A stretch of DNA of 64,000 bases from CAYTGM01 sp964437365. Lineage in GTDB: Bacteria > Sumerlaeota > Sumerlaeia > SLMS01. Below are positions 35,103 through 44,836 of the stretch, piece by piece. The notes beneath the pieces were generated by a model. That model was not told the origin of the DNA and did not search any database. It saw only the letters and a list, made by a program, of their open reading frames with translations. The translations under genes were made by a program, and so were the position numbers. The stretch lies in contig CAYTGM010000026.1 of assembly GCA_964437365.1 (NCBI GenBank), positions 10,673 to 74,672 on the forward strand. The letters run 5' to 3'. Each line of letters opens with the position of its first letter. Positions within the stretch are counted from its first letter, which is position 1.

Positions 35103-37325
35103 TTGAAGAGCTGTTATAAGTACGCCATGACGACGGCTTTGCTCTTCCTCGTTTCTTTCGGAATTAAAGTTTACCTGTCGCATGAAGAAATTGAAGTTCA
35201 CGGGTGGAATACAGAAACTTTCTACCCTTCAGAAGCTACACTTCAGTTTTACTGGTCGGGGATTGTTCAGGAAAATGGTGCCCTCCCATCAAAAGACTCT
35301 CGCATCCAGTTTCCTGAAGGGCTTAAACATTGGATAGATACAACCCCGGTGCTTGAGTATATATGCGGCAATTCCCCGTTATTGTCTCGATTTCGCACAC
35401 AGAACCCAATTGTTTACTCGATTCTGTGGATCGCTTTCTTATCAAGTCTGCCCATATTAATAGCAGGGTATTTTGCCTATTCTCAGAGATTGGACTTAGT
35501 CACGCTTTCTTTGTGTTTGTCCGTTTATCTCCTGCATCCGTTTTCCTACCTCAGAGTCATCGGAAACTTTGGACGAGAAAACCTTTCATATACGTTTATC
35601 TTTGCCGTATTCGTTTTGACACTCATCATTTTGAGTAGAAAAGCAGCAAGTGAAAGCAGCGAATGGAAGCCGCGTGATTGGGCTGAACCTGCTCTTGCGG
35701 CTTTCTTTCAATGGCTTGCGTTTTCGAGCTGGCACATGAGTCGGCCCTTTTACCTCCTCCTTCTCGGTTGGATCTCATTTATTCTCATTCTTGGAGTTCA
35801 TAGTCCTCTCAAGGTACGTAAACTTACTCTCTTTCTGATCCTGACAATACCATCTTATCTGGTATTGCCTGTGCTCTCCAGCAGGGTCTTCGCTCTCTCT
35901 CCGGCTGCTGTCATGAGCTACGCGCTGATCATTTGGACACTCCTGCCACAGGCAGTGCGTGCAAATACCTGGCTGTGTGTTGCGATCCTTACCACTCCTT
36001 TGTGGTTCGCCCTTTTTCTGACGGATAGAGCTGATAGTCATGTCTCTTCCATTGTAGCAGACAAGTTACGATTCTTTCTTCGAAAACCTGCAGACCCTCA
36101 AGAACTCAATCCAGAAACAAGATTGATGTGGGTGGAAGCTTTTCACTCTCCAAGATTGAGCCAACTTATTGCCTATATCCTGGTCCCGCTACTTTTGATT
36201 TGTTTCCTACTCAAAGGAAAAGTTTCCGAACTTACATCTATCCACAAATCCAATAAAATCGTCCTGTATTCTGCCCTGATGCTTCTGCTTGCAGTATTTG
36301 GATTTGTCCTTTTCTTTCGACTTCACGGGTATCTCAACTTTATCTTTTGTATCTACCTTGTGGGAACCTTGAAGGCTCTGGTTCCAACTCGAAATCTACA
36401 GCTCTTGTGTCTACTTATCTATGCTCTATATACGGTTTTGCTTCAGAGCCCACTTAAGTCAATGATCGATGAGGCTGTCGGTCTACCGCAGCATGGAGTC
36501 ACCTTCTTCAGGCAGAGCCATATGGACTTGCTCCAGTGGATGCAGGATAATCAGGAGTTTCAAGGTGTTTATGCCGCTGGTATCGGAACCTCCGCAATGA
36601 TCTACGCCTATGGAAACCAGACAACAATTCTTCAACCGAAATTCGAAAACCCTGATGTCAGAGATAAGACTATAAAGTTTTTGAAGGCCCTTCATCAAAA
36701 GGAATCAGATCTCTTGAGCTTTTGCAAAGAGTATAGTGTGGAGTATGTACTTTATGAGAGTAATTGGTTGTTGGACAGTTCGAAAGATTCATTATCATAT
36801 ACTGCAGGATATCCAGAAGCTGGTATCGATTCGGTCATCTATCAGATGCATTTTAAGCCAACGGAGCTCTTCGATTTTGAACTTGTCTATCAGAATGCCA
36901 ATTACAGGGTCTTCCGTCGTATGGAACCAGATGACATGTATATTAACGAGTCAATTGGTTGGGAGCCCGTCTACGAAGCATCTTACTTTAATATTGACTA
37001 TGGAGAAAGTATTGAACCTGAAGATGTGATCAAGGCGAAGAAGCGGATTGATACGCTATACAGTCTTTTCTCTACGGCGTTAAAAGAGCTTCAATCAGGC
37101 AATATTGAACAGGCATATCAATTCTTACAGAGAGTCGTTGATGTTGAGCCACGATTTTACAAAGCGTGGATTCGACTTGGTGAAATCGCTGAAGCGACAG
37201 GACAGCCAGCCGTTGCGATTCAAAACTATGAAAAGGCTTTGACTCATAGCCCAGAACTACCAAAGTTAGAGCAGAAGTTAGAGCGTCTAAAAGCTCTTAG
37301 AGAGAGTGATGAAATTCAGGAGTAG
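35103..37325 (+). CDS. Multi-spanning GT-C-like membrane protein with C-terminal TPRs
   Basis: 740 residues from TTG 35103, with GGAG upstream. About twelve helices follow the start; the first periplasmic loop contains acidic and aromatic residues (H-E-E-I-E-V-H-G-W-N) and the helix arrangement is reminiscent of STT3/PMT-type GT-C glycosyltransferases, though I see no decisive catalytic motif. A periplasmic region follows (about 455-655), then tetratricopeptide-like repeats (G-N-I-E-Q-A-Y-Q-F-L-Q-R-V-V then A-V-A-I-Q-N-Y-E-K-A-L). It is four bases from the foldase gene and is probably co-transcribed with it. Confidence 0.65.
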   Translation: MKSCYKYAMTTALLFLVSFGIKVYLSHEEIEVHGWNTETFYPSEATLQFYWSGIVQENGALPSKDSRIQFPEGLKHWIDTTPVLEYICGNSPLLSRFRTQNPIVYSILWIAFLSSLPILIAGYFAYSQRLDLVTLSLCLSVYLLHPFSYLRVIGNFGRENLSYTFIFAVFVLTLIILSRKAASESSEWKPRDWAEPALAAFFQWLAFSSWHMSRPFYLLLLGWISFILILGVHSPLKVRKLTLFLILTIPSYLVLPVLSSRVFALSPAAVMSYALIIWTLLPQAVRANTWLCVAILTTPLWFALFLTDRADSHVSSIVADKLRFFLRKPADPQELNPETRLMWVEAFHSPRLSQLIAYILVPLLLICFLLKGKVSELTSIHKSNKIVLYSALMLLLAVFGFVLFFRLHGYLNFIFCIYLVGTLKALVPTRNLQLLCLLIYALYTVLLQSPLKSMIDEAVGLPQHGVTFFRQSHMDLLQWMQDNQEFQGVYAAGIGTSAMIYAYGNQTTILQPKFENPDVRDKTIKFLKALHQKESDLLSFCKEYSVEYVLYESNWLLDSSKDSLSYTAGYPEAGIDSVIYQMHFKPTELFDFELVYQNANYRVFRRMEPDDMYINESIGWEPVYEASYFNIDYGESIEPEDVIKAKKRIDTLYSLFSTALKELQSGNIEQAYQFLQRVVDVEPRFYKAWIRLGEIAEATGQPAVAIQNYEKALTHSPELPKLEQKLERLKALRESDEIQE

Positions 37326-37329
37326 CAGA

Positions 37330-38997
37330 ATGACGAAAGCCAAGTGTTTCCATCGTTTACTTCAGTTCAGTCTGATCATCTTTAGTATTACAATTGCGAG
37401 TGAAATAACGGCAGAAGAAATTGAACTCACAATGCCACCAACAGACGAAACTGTTGAGGTTTATTCAGATATATATAGGTCTTCAGTACTTCGTGGAATT
37501 CGATTTGATCGAGAAATTGATCCCGCTGAATCTATGAAAGAGGAGATTTTTCTAGAGAGCAAGCTTTCTGCGATAGCCAGAGAAAATTCAGCTATCATGG
37601 AAAATAAGTCACTTCTTGCGGATGTCGACTTTTATCAATCAAAGTTTGTTCTGGATTATTATATCAACGAACATCTGACATATCCGAACATCTCGGATGA
37701 ACAGATCCAAAGATATTATGATGAAAACCTCGAGTCTTTTATTCAAGAAGAGAAGGTTGCGTTTCAACATATATTCCTTCTGGTTCCTAATGGTGAGGAA
37801 ACCATTGAGAGCGAGAAGAGGGAACTTGCAGACAGGTTGATCAGGCAACTTAAACGAGGAAAAGACTTTGAGTCTCTTGTTCAGGAATATTCGGAGCTCG
37901 ATGGAGCCGGTGAAAGTGATGGAGCAGTTGGTCCTGTGGAAACGGAACGTCTATCCTCTGAAATTCAGGAAGCTATCAAGTCCCTTGAGCCCGGGGAAAT
38001 TTCTGGGCCAGTCCGAACAAAATATGGTTGGGAAATAATAAAACTAAACGAAGTCATTCAGGCCAACGCCGTTTCACTGGAAATCGCCGGACCAATGATC
38101 AAAGAATCCCTCGCACGAACAAAAGTTCAAAGTATGCAGAGTTCCCTTGTTGAAGAGGTCAAGAATTCCTTTCCTGCCAAGATAAACGAAAATATATACG
38201 AGCTCGAAAAACCACATGATTCTGATGAACCTCTTGTTACTATTAATGATCAGGTCACACTTACTTTCGACCAAGTCCTATTCAAGGTGGGCGCAACACA
38301 CGCATACAATAATGTAGCAGGGGATATCGAAAAAGTCAAAGCGGGTATAGATCGGATCATAACAACGGAACAGATCAAACTCAAGGCAGAAGCAGAAGGG
38401 TTGCTTCAGAAGGCTGTGGTGAGACAGGCCCTCCAGCTCATAGAAAACAGGCTTCTTGCCGAACGCTATTTAAAGACTTTGCCAGATCCAGAACCAGTAA
38501 CTGAAAATGAGGCCAAAGCATACTTCGAAGAATATAGAAGAGAGTTTCGGACCTTTGTTGAATATAAGGGAAAACGATACAGTTGGAATATTTCATCAGA
38601 CTTAGAAAATCGATCAACAATAGCTTATCTGAAAAGGTTGAAGAAGGATGAGGTTGCTGAACTAATAGATCGGGTGGAGTCTGGCTCAATGACTCGTGAG
38701 GAATTGGCAAGTCAGGCAAATTCAGTAGTCGATATTGCTTGGACCCGCGAAGGTGTGGGAGGGTATTTACAGGATGTTGCATTCCTGAATACTGACAAGG
38801 GAGAGTTCACGGATATATGGGAAGAGATGGACCGAATATCAGTTGGTTATGCAGAGGATATCAAAAAACCCGAACTTCTCACTTTTGAAGAAGCTAAAGA
38901 AAGAGTATACTCTTTAGCAAAGATGAGCAAAGACAAAAAATATCGCGAGCAAATGGTCGAGGAAATCCTTCAAGACTACGCAAAGCTTGGTCTATGA
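37330..38997 (+). CDS. Parvulin-type peptidyl-prolyl isomerase (SurA/PrsA-like)
   Basis: 555 residues from ATG 37330, eight bases after AGGAG (37317-37321); the frame is open to 37306 inside the previous gene. A signal peptide (L-L-Q-F-S-L-I-I-F-S-I-T-I-A-S) exports it to the periplasm. One rotamase domain at about 135-245 has Q-H-I-F-L-L-V, A-D-R-L-I-R-Q-L-K-R-G-K-D-F, Y-S-E-L-D-G-A-G-E-S-D-G and G-P-V-R-T-K-Y-G-W-E-I-I. Helical chaperone-like regions flank it, and an unusual C-terminal extension follows. It sits between two GT-C/TPR membrane proteins, suggesting a role in folding or glycosylation of exported clients. Confidence 0.88.
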   Translation: MTKAKCFHRLLQFSLIIFSITIASEITAEEIELTMPPTDETVEVYSDIYRSSVLRGIRFDREIDPAESMKEEIFLESKLSAIARENSAIMENKSLLADVDFYQSKFVLDYYINEHLTYPNISDEQIQRYYDENLESFIQEEKVAFQHIFLLVPNGEETIESEKRELADRLIRQLKRGKDFESLVQEYSELDGAGESDGAVGPVETERLSSEIQEAIKSLEPGEISGPVRTKYGWEIIKLNEVIQANAVSLEIAGPMIKESLARTKVQSMQSSLVEEVKNSFPAKINENIYELEKPHDSDEPLVTINDQVTLTFDQVLFKVGATHAYNNVAGDIEKVKAGIDRIITTEQIKLKAEAEGLLQKAVVRQALQLIENRLLAERYLKTLPDPEPVTENEAKAYFEEYRREFRTFVEYKGKRYSWNISSDLENRSTIAYLKRLKKDEVAELIDRVESGSMTREELASQANSVVDIAWTREGVGGYLQDVAFLNTDKGEFTDIWEEMDRISVGYAEDIKKPELLTFEEAKERVYSLAKMSKDKKYREQMVEEILQDYAKLGL

Positions 38998-39040
38998 AAA
39001 GGGAAGTGTACGAACCAGTGTCAGTTCATCATCATATGTC

Positions 39041-41374
39041 ATGAATTCAACTCTGGAAAGTCATGAGCAAGGAAAGAAGTATGAGAGATCATGCATTCAA
39101 TTAGTTGCCTGTGCGTCTATATTCCTATGGCTAATAGCCCTTCTATATCTCGCCTCTGTTAATGGATCAATAAATGACGAGTACGCTGCTCACCTGACGT
39201 CAGGGTGGATGTATTGGAAAACGGGAGAGTTCTCAGGAGGGGTTTACAATCCGCCTCTAGGCCAACTCTTCGTGTCATCACTGATTGCTTTGACCTCGAA
39301 CGAGCTCTCTCCTTTCAGTGAGCTTCCCCCGCTTGCAGCCAGAATTCCAAACCTTCTTCTTGGGGCGGCATTTGCCTGGTTCTTTTTCAATTTGTTGGTA
39401 CGTGATTTCGGACAGAAAAAAGCATCGATTGGGCTCGGACTATTTCTACTCAATCCTGTCCTCATATCTAATATTATTATTTCCACGATAGACTTCTTTA
39501 TTACCGCAATTCTCTTTTTCACGATGATCGCTTTACGCCGTTATCTCTTTCGATCTTCGCTCAGGAATTGTCTGATTTTGTCATGTTTATCTGGTATCGC
39601 ATTAGCCTCAAAAGTAACCGCTCTAGTTTTGCCCATCTGTTTCGTCACCTGCTTCGTCTTCCTCCCGCTGTTTTCGCAGGGGAGGCGCATTTTTCTTATT
39701 CGCCTCAACAGGCCTTCACGATTCGTGATGCATGCGACTTTTCATATTCTTCTCTTCTCCGTCATCGTGTGGCTGTGTATCGGGGTTTCATATCTATTTA
39801 AAGGGATAGGTGAGTATGAGAGATCTTCCATCAACGAACCTTCAGGGCTTCTTCAAGAGACTATTCTCTTGGCAGAACCCCTCTTGCCTCAGGATTTTAT
39901 TGAAGCGACACTTGAAAAAATCAAATATGCAGAAGCCGGGAATGAGAGCTACCTCGCTGGAGTTCAAACAACTCAAGGTTTATGGTGGTACTATCCAGTT
40001 CTATTATTGTTTAAATCACCGGTTGGACTATCTATAGCGATCTTGCTTTCAGTTCCATTCGTTCTGCTTTCGCTCCGATCACCCAGGTCGCTCGTTATCT
40101 TTTCCTTTCCCTGTGTTCTAATCCTGCTTACTATGATCTCTAATAGGACGCAGATAGGGATTCGCCACTTGCTACCAGTCTTCCCTTTTCTCATCTATAT
40201 GATAATGTATATACCAATTAAATTTGACAGAAGATTAATAATCGCATTAACCTTCCTCTTTCTTTCGCATACAGCAGTTCTTCTTAACGCCTTTCCATCA
40301 ATACTCACAGCCGAAGCAGAGTTCATCTGGGGCAAAGGTTACCGTTTGATGACAGATTCCAACTATGACTGGGGACAGGAAAACAATACCCTCGATGAAT
40401 TGTCTACACCAACCGCAAACGAGTATGCAGAAGAGACATTGCTTGTACAAACTCGAGAGTTCTACATCAGGTCCAATCATCTAAATGGATTTAATACACC
40501 CTATTCTAAGTCGTGGTGCTGGTTGGAGAATGTCAAACCTCGACAAATCTATCAAAATGTGATTCTACACTTTGAGATAGGTCACGAAGAACTTCAGATC
40601 ATTGAAAAAAGTGCTGAAGATGATCCCTGGGTAGCTCTGTCGCTCGCTCGTTTCTACGAGAAGCAAGGTGATATTGAAAATGTGGAACGACTTTCGGCGT
40701 CACTAAGAACAATTGATGATGTCTATCCAATCTATCTGCAACTTCGGGCACATGACCGTGCTTTGCGAGGAGAGATTCTTGAAGCATACCGAGATCTGCG
40801 CACCGCAAAGAACTTGAAACCTGATTCAGGGAAAATCAGACTAGATTTTGAGGTCATGGAATTGCGAGCAAAACTGGAAAGAATCCATGAAGCTCGACCA
40901 CAAATCTATCAGGCAGAGTTATTAAACTGGTACCTGGCTACCAGGAATCTTGACGCGGCAAAGAAGAGCGTTGAAAGCTTCGAGCCTGATAAGACGGACA
41001 TGTCAGCTATTGCTCCTTCTCTTTTCTGGTACTATTATATCTCTGGGGATTGGAATGAGGCCCTGAGAATATGTGAAAGTTTCAAGTTCTCAACAAACGA
41101 TATACCTGCCGCTCCCCCCGAGTTGATATCTCAATTCGTCAAGGGTGATATCACGATCAACGATTTGGAATCCTTGGCCGACCTTTGCTACAAATCTGAG
41201 CTCTGGCCTAAAGCCGCAGAGTGTTACATGCGCCTCCTTGAGAGAGACCCAGATCATATTCAGGCTATGAATCGACTGGGTCAGATCGTTGTCCATTACA
41301 AGAGCCGATCTGATTTCTTTCCACCAACCTACCTTCATCAGCTTCGCCAGCTAAGCTTTACTGTGGAGCCTTAG
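39041..41374 (+). CDS. Second GT-C-like membrane protein with C-terminal TPRs
   Basis: 777 residues from ATG 39041; a TTG at 38987, overlapping the foldase gene, is also possible. The first loop has N-D-E-Y-A-A-H-L-T-S-G-W then Y-N-P-P-L-G-Q-L, the acidic motif of PMT/ArnT-type GT-C proteins. About ten helices are followed by a loop with M-T-D-S-N-Y-D-W-G-Q, also seen in such proteins, then a long helical part with TPR-like repeats (A-L-R-G-E-I-L-E-A-Y-R-D-L, W-P-K-A-A-E-C-Y-M-R-L-L). The architecture parallels the gene at 35103 but the two are not obviously paralogous. Substrate unknown. Confidence 0.7.
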   Translation: MNSTLESHEQGKKYERSCIQLVACASIFLWLIALLYLASVNGSINDEYAAHLTSGWMYWKTGEFSGGVYNPPLGQLFVSSLIALTSNELSPFSELPPLAARIPNLLLGAAFAWFFFNLLVRDFGQKKASIGLGLFLLNPVLISNIIISTIDFFITAILFFTMIALRRYLFRSSLRNCLILSCLSGIALASKVTALVLPICFVTCFVFLPLFSQGRRIFLIRLNRPSRFVMHATFHILLFSVIVWLCIGVSYLFKGIGEYERSSINEPSGLLQETILLAEPLLPQDFIEATLEKIKYAEAGNESYLAGVQTTQGLWWYYPVLLLFKSPVGLSIAILLSVPFVLLSLRSPRSLVIFSFPCVLILLTMISNRTQIGIRHLLPVFPFLIYMIMYIPIKFDRRLIIALTFLFLSHTAVLLNAFPSILTAEAEFIWGKGYRLMTDSNYDWGQENNTLDELSTPTANEYAEETLLVQTREFYIRSNHLNGFNTPYSKSWCWLENVKPRQIYQNVILHFEIGHEELQIIEKSAEDDPWVALSLARFYEKQGDIENVERLSASLRTIDDVYPIYLQLRAHDRALRGEILEAYRDLRTAKNLKPDSGKIRLDFEVMELRAKLERIHEARPQIYQAELLNWYLATRNLDAAKKSVESFEPDKTDMSAIAPSLFWYYYISGDWNEALRICESFKFSTNDIPAAPPELISQFVKGDITINDLESLADLCYKSELWPKAAECYMRLLERDPDHIQAMNRLGQIVVHYKSRSDFFPPTYLHQLRQLSFTVEP

Positions 41375-41474
41375 CAGAGAAGGAGTAAAACAGGCAGGGA
41401 CTTTGCCTTGAAATTCTTCATTATTGCGGCGAAACTCCAGAAAGTATTGGTTCGAGCTAACGTGGGATTTCAAC

Positions 41475-42998
41475 ATGACTCCTAGAAACACACTTGTACT
41501 CCCCGAAAACAGCCACGTGGCCCTCTTTTCCGCAAATGGTGAAGAGCTGAACTCTGCCATCCGTGTTCCCCGATGGCTCACATCCTCTCTTGATATCGAT
41601 CACCAATTCCCAACTCCAGCCAAGCGACTGAAAGAAAGCACCTCCTTAGAGCCATTGATTCATATGGCTGAAGAAATACGACATACCAGAAAACCCATCA
41701 AAGAACACCTTCTGCAGTTTAAAAGGGATGGGCAAAACCTCACGGTTCTTGCCTCAGGGCACTGGTCCGAAGACCTGCCGGAGCTCCAGCACGAGCCCGG
41801 CGTGATGATCTTCATGCGAGATGTCACAGAAGTCATTAAGCAGCGTCAGAAGGCTGCCGCCATCGGAGCCTTTCATGGACTTATCGGTTCGTCCATTCCC
41901 ATGCTTGAACTCTATCAGAAGATTTCCATCTACGGACCCACAGAAGCCCCTGTCCTCATTACCGGTGAAACGGGAACGGGAAAAGAGTTGATTGCGCGTG
42001 CTATACATGAGCGCAGCGAGCGGCAAAGCGAAGCCTTTGTCGCAGTTAATTGCAGTGCGCTTACATCAGAGCTATTCGAGAGCGAACTCTTTGGTCATGA
42101 GAAAGGATCATTCACAGGAGCCTATAGGCAACATCGCGGTCGTTTTGAGCGCGCGGACAAAGGAACACTTTTTCTTGATGAGATCGGTGATATGCCCGCC
42201 ATGTCTCAGGCAAAAATGCTGAGAACTCTCGAAGAAGGCATCATTGAAAGAGTCGGTGGCGAGCAGGAACGCGAAGTTGATGTGCGCGTGGTGGCTGCAA
42301 CTAATGTCGGGTTGGAGGACGCCGTAAGACAGAATCGCTTCCGCTCGGATCTCTACCACCGCCTCTCCGTTCTCCGCCTTCACGTTCCTCCACTGAGGTC
42401 ACGCAAAGAAGATATTCCTCTTTTGGTCGATCATTTTCTGCATCTCTTTAACCGTCGATATAAGAGGTCGATCAGGAAGCTGACACCTGAGGCACTCCGC
42501 GTTCTTAAGGATTATTACTGGCCGGGTAATATCCGAGAGCTTCGAAACGTGATGGAAAGACTCGTCATTGAAACACAGGGGGAAGCCATTAGCGCGAAAG
42601 CTCTGAGCCAGTGGATGTACGAGAGAGAGTACCTGGCGCCGGGGTCATGGGGGGTCGACGAGGTTGTTTACCAGCCTGGAACGTATTACACCAGCGGTCA
42701 TCAAACGTCTGCTGATAGAGGTGAGCTGCACGTCTGGAAGTCTGAGTCTCCTCACCAGGAAATTCTTGCTCTGCCCATTTCCGATGATGTGGTGGAAACG
42801 GAGATTCTTCAGGATTCTGTGGAAGAAAAAGCCTCCTCTCTTGAAATGACCGAGGAAAACATTCAGCAGGCATACCGACAGGCCCGTGGCAACCTGACCA
42901 AAGCAGCTCGGATAATGGGCGTGCACAAGGCCACTCTGTACAGGCATATGAATCGGTTAGGACTCAGCCGTGAGATGCTTGATGGTGGCGAGTCATAG
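41475..42998 (+). CDS. Sigma-54-dependent transcriptional activator (Fis-type HTH)
   Basis: About 507 residues. An N-terminal PAS-like sensor domain (ends V-M-I-F-M-R-D-V-T-E) precedes the AAA+ domain with Walker A G-E-T-G-T-G-K-E, the sigma-54 contact loop G-S-F-T-G-A (usual G-A-F-T-G-A), and Walker B L-F-L-D-E-I-G. The C-terminus is a Fis-type helix-turn-helix (N-L-T-K-A-A-R-I-M-G-V-H-K-A-T-L-Y-R-H). No receiver domain is fused. It activates transcription with RpoN; targets unknown. ATG 41475 is chosen over TTG 41424. A decayed copy of its HTH tail lies at 44625-44747. Confidence 0.93.
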   Translation: MTPRNTLVLPENSHVALFSANGEELNSAIRVPRWLTSSLDIDHQFPTPAKRLKESTSLEPLIHMAEEIRHTRKPIKEHLLQFKRDGQNLTVLASGHWSEDLPELQHEPGVMIFMRDVTEVIKQRQKAAAIGAFHGLIGSSIPMLELYQKISIYGPTEAPVLITGETGTGKELIARAIHERSERQSEAFVAVNCSALTSELFESELFGHEKGSFTGAYRQHRGRFERADKGTLFLDEIGDMPAMSQAKMLRTLEEGIIERVGGEQEREVDVRVVAATNVGLEDAVRQNRFRSDLYHRLSVLRLHVPPLRSRKEDIPLLVDHFLHLFNRRYKRSIRKLTPEALRVLKDYYWPGNIRELRNVMERLVIETQGEAISAKALSQWMYEREYLAPGSWGVDEVVYQPGTYYTSGHQTSADRGELHVWKSESPHQEILALPISDDVVETEILQDSVEEKASSLEMTEENIQQAYRQARGNLTKAARIMGVHKATLYRHMNRLGLSREMLDGGES

Positions 42999-43389
42999 TG
43001 ACGACAAGAACTCTGTGATATGATGGCATATGGAGTTTCTTGAAATGACAGATCCGTTTCTCCCTCCTGTTTCTCTTCACTCGCGCATCCGCCCAGGAAT
43101 TGTGTGCCTTCACTGCCAGCCAGCATCGTAACGCTCCAAGCCAGCGGTTTCATCACCCTTCATCTCCATCACTGGTTACATGCAAGCTTTTGAAATGGTT
43201 TGTCAGGTGCCCTCTAGAAACCAACCGATTACGGAGATGCCCGAGTTTACCCTGCTCTTTGGACTGATTTTCTGGATTCGGTTTGTCCTCTATGGAAAGG
43301 TATTGACCTCGGTCCAAACTATCACTCACTTCTCTTTCCGAACATGTCTTTAGACATGTGTAAATTCCAAATAGTAGGAAGAAGAGAAG
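42999..43389 (+). other. Intergenic region upstream of the propeller-like gene
   Basis: About 390 bases without a supported gene. A 38-codon hydrophobic frame at 43237-43353 has no usable ribosome site. The only conspicuous element is the palindrome at 43342-43359. Confidence 0.4.
43342..43359. promoter_or_regulatory. 18-bp perfect palindrome, candidate operator
   Basis: ACATGTCT-TT-AGACATGT, ending 30 bases before the ATG at 43390. Its size and symmetry fit a dimeric repressor or activator site in the leader of the exported-protein gene. No T run follows, so a terminator is unlikely. Confidence 0.45.
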
Positions 43390-44379
43390 ATGATGAAGAA
43401 AATTCTATTAGGAGCTCTCCTGGTCTCTGCACCCATGGCCGTGAGCGCACAGGACTGGGAATCAGTCAGTACAACTGAAGCATGGGCCGTAACCGGCTTC
43501 GGCGCCGACCTTCGTGGCGTCGCATTCAACCCTGCTACAGGCAACGTTCTTGTCAGCGATCGTAGCAACAATGCAGTCGTGGTTCTCAGTGCTGCTGATG
43601 GTTCTGAAATCAAGACTATTGCAAACACAGAAACACCTGATGGTACTGTCTCACAGTTCAAGATTGAAGCAAGTGATGACGGCCAGATCTTTACACAAGG
43701 TTTTTCAGGTTCAGTCGTTCGTGTTGGCGATGAATCAACAACTGACGCATCGGGATCAAAAGTTACTGTTTTCCAGCCAGCAACTACCGGAAATTCCCGT
43801 GCACTCGCATTAACGGGAAGCTGGGCAGATGGCACATTGGTCGTTGTTGTTGCCCGCGGCGGCACGATCTCCGTTGCTACCCAGGATGCTGGTGCTAATG
43901 ACGACACTCTCACTGAAGTAACAACCATCGCCTCTGGACTCAGCCCTGAAATCACAGGCCTTGCGATTTCTTCAGACCTTACAGAAATCTACGCTCATGA
44001 GCCTGGACAGAGCCCTGTTCTGTTTGTTGGAGATGGAACACCTGCAAACGGCTACTCAGCCGCTGGCTCTCCTATTACCTACTCAGACATGAGCTTCCGC
44101 TATGATATCGATATCGTAGAGAATGGTCGCCTTATGCTCGGCAACAGCTCTAACTCTGGGAACGGTGGAGAAACCTTCAGTGCGGTTTCTAACCTTTCAG
44201 ATGGAAGCGCTCTTACAGGTGCTTTCGTGATCCTTTCCGGCTCTGTTGCAAACAACTTCGCAGGTGCAGTTGATCCAGACGAAGCTGGTGGAGCCATGTA
44301 CATTGCAGCTGGTGACTATGTTGCAAAGTTCGAAGCGGGCCTCTCAACCAACGTAGCTGACTGGTCTATCCTCGACTAA
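43390..44379 (+). CDS. Exported beta-propeller-like protein with D-W-S-I-L-D tail
   Basis: 329 residues with signal peptide M-M-K-K-I-L-L-G-A-L-L-V-S-A-P-M-A-V-S-A before Q-D-W. Repeating beta units such as L-R-G-V-A-F-N-P-A-T-G-N-V-L-V-S-D and E-I-T-G-L-A-I-S-S-D-L-T-E-I-Y resemble NHL/SMP-30-like propellers; family not certain. The last residues T-N-V-A-D-W-S-I-L-D match the tails of the proteins at 34305-34946 and 51683-59350. A terminator follows directly. The sigma-54 activator upstream and the palindrome suggest regulated expression. Confidence 0.8.
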   Translation: MMKKILLGALLVSAPMAVSAQDWESVSTTEAWAVTGFGADLRGVAFNPATGNVLVSDRSNNAVVVLSAADGSEIKTIANTETPDGTVSQFKIEASDDGQIFTQGFSGSVVRVGDESTTDASGSKVTVFQPATTGNSRALALTGSWADGTLVVVVARGGTISVATQDAGANDDTLTEVTTIASGLSPEITGLAISSDLTEIYAHEPGQSPVLFVGDGTPANGYSAAGSPITYSDMSFRYDIDIVENGRLMLGNSSNSGNGGETFSAVSNLSDGSALTGAFVILSGSVANNFAGAVDPDEAGGAMYIAAGDYVAKFEAGLSTNVADWSILD

Positions 44380-44395
44380 TTTCTACCGCAATCTC

Positions 44396-44430
44396 GAGAG
44401 GTGAGTCATTCCACTCACCTCTCTTTTTTT
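44396..44430 (+). terminator. Rho-independent terminator after the propeller-like gene
   Basis: 11-bp stem GAGAGGTGAGT (44396-44406) / ACTCACCTCTC (44413-44423) followed by seven T. Confidence 0.93.
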
Positions 44431-44624
44431 ATTTTAAATCACTCAATCAAACCTATCTATCAATATCACTCGTCTGCTGGGATTATAGATCACCCTGGCT
44501 TAAACGAGTGGATTTTTACTCCTTTGGCTTTCTGTTATCCCCCAGAGGAAATGGAGACCTCCATCTATGGAAGTCGAAGTCTCCCCTCTGATGATCACCC
44601 TGACAAGCCCATGGAGAGAAACAT

Positions 44625-44747
44625 GGCAACCTGACAAAGACGGCTCGATTTTCAGGTGTGCATAAGGCAACGCTGTATAGACATCTGAATAAGTTGAGTG
44701 TTGTTCGTGATAAATCTGAAGAGATGGAGGCTTGTGATGATGCCTGA
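44625..44747 (+). pseudogene. Degenerate duplicate of the sigma-54 activator's HTH tail
   Basis: The frame reads G-N-L-T-K-T-A-R-F-S-G-V-H-K-A-T-L-Y-R-H then L-N-K-L-S and ends with TGA 44745-44747. The activator's own tail reads G-N-L-T-K-A-A-R-I-M-G-V-H-K-A-T-L-Y-R-H then M-N-R-L-G. No start codon or AAA+ domain remains; weaker similarity extends upstream to about 44560. A small autonomous HTH protein is improbable because the frame upstream is closed. Confidence 0.8.
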
Positions 44748-44836
44748 ATGCAAAAGGCAACAAACATTTTAGTTGATCTTCTTGCATAGACAGGTTCTCA
44801 AATAATTGGGCAATTCAAACTAAGAGGTTCCTGCCC

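Noticed and set aside
43237..43353. 38-codon hydrophobic frame upstream of the propeller-like gene
   Set aside because: Its GGAG touches the ATG, leaving no spacing, and its end runs into the palindrome; no support as a gene.
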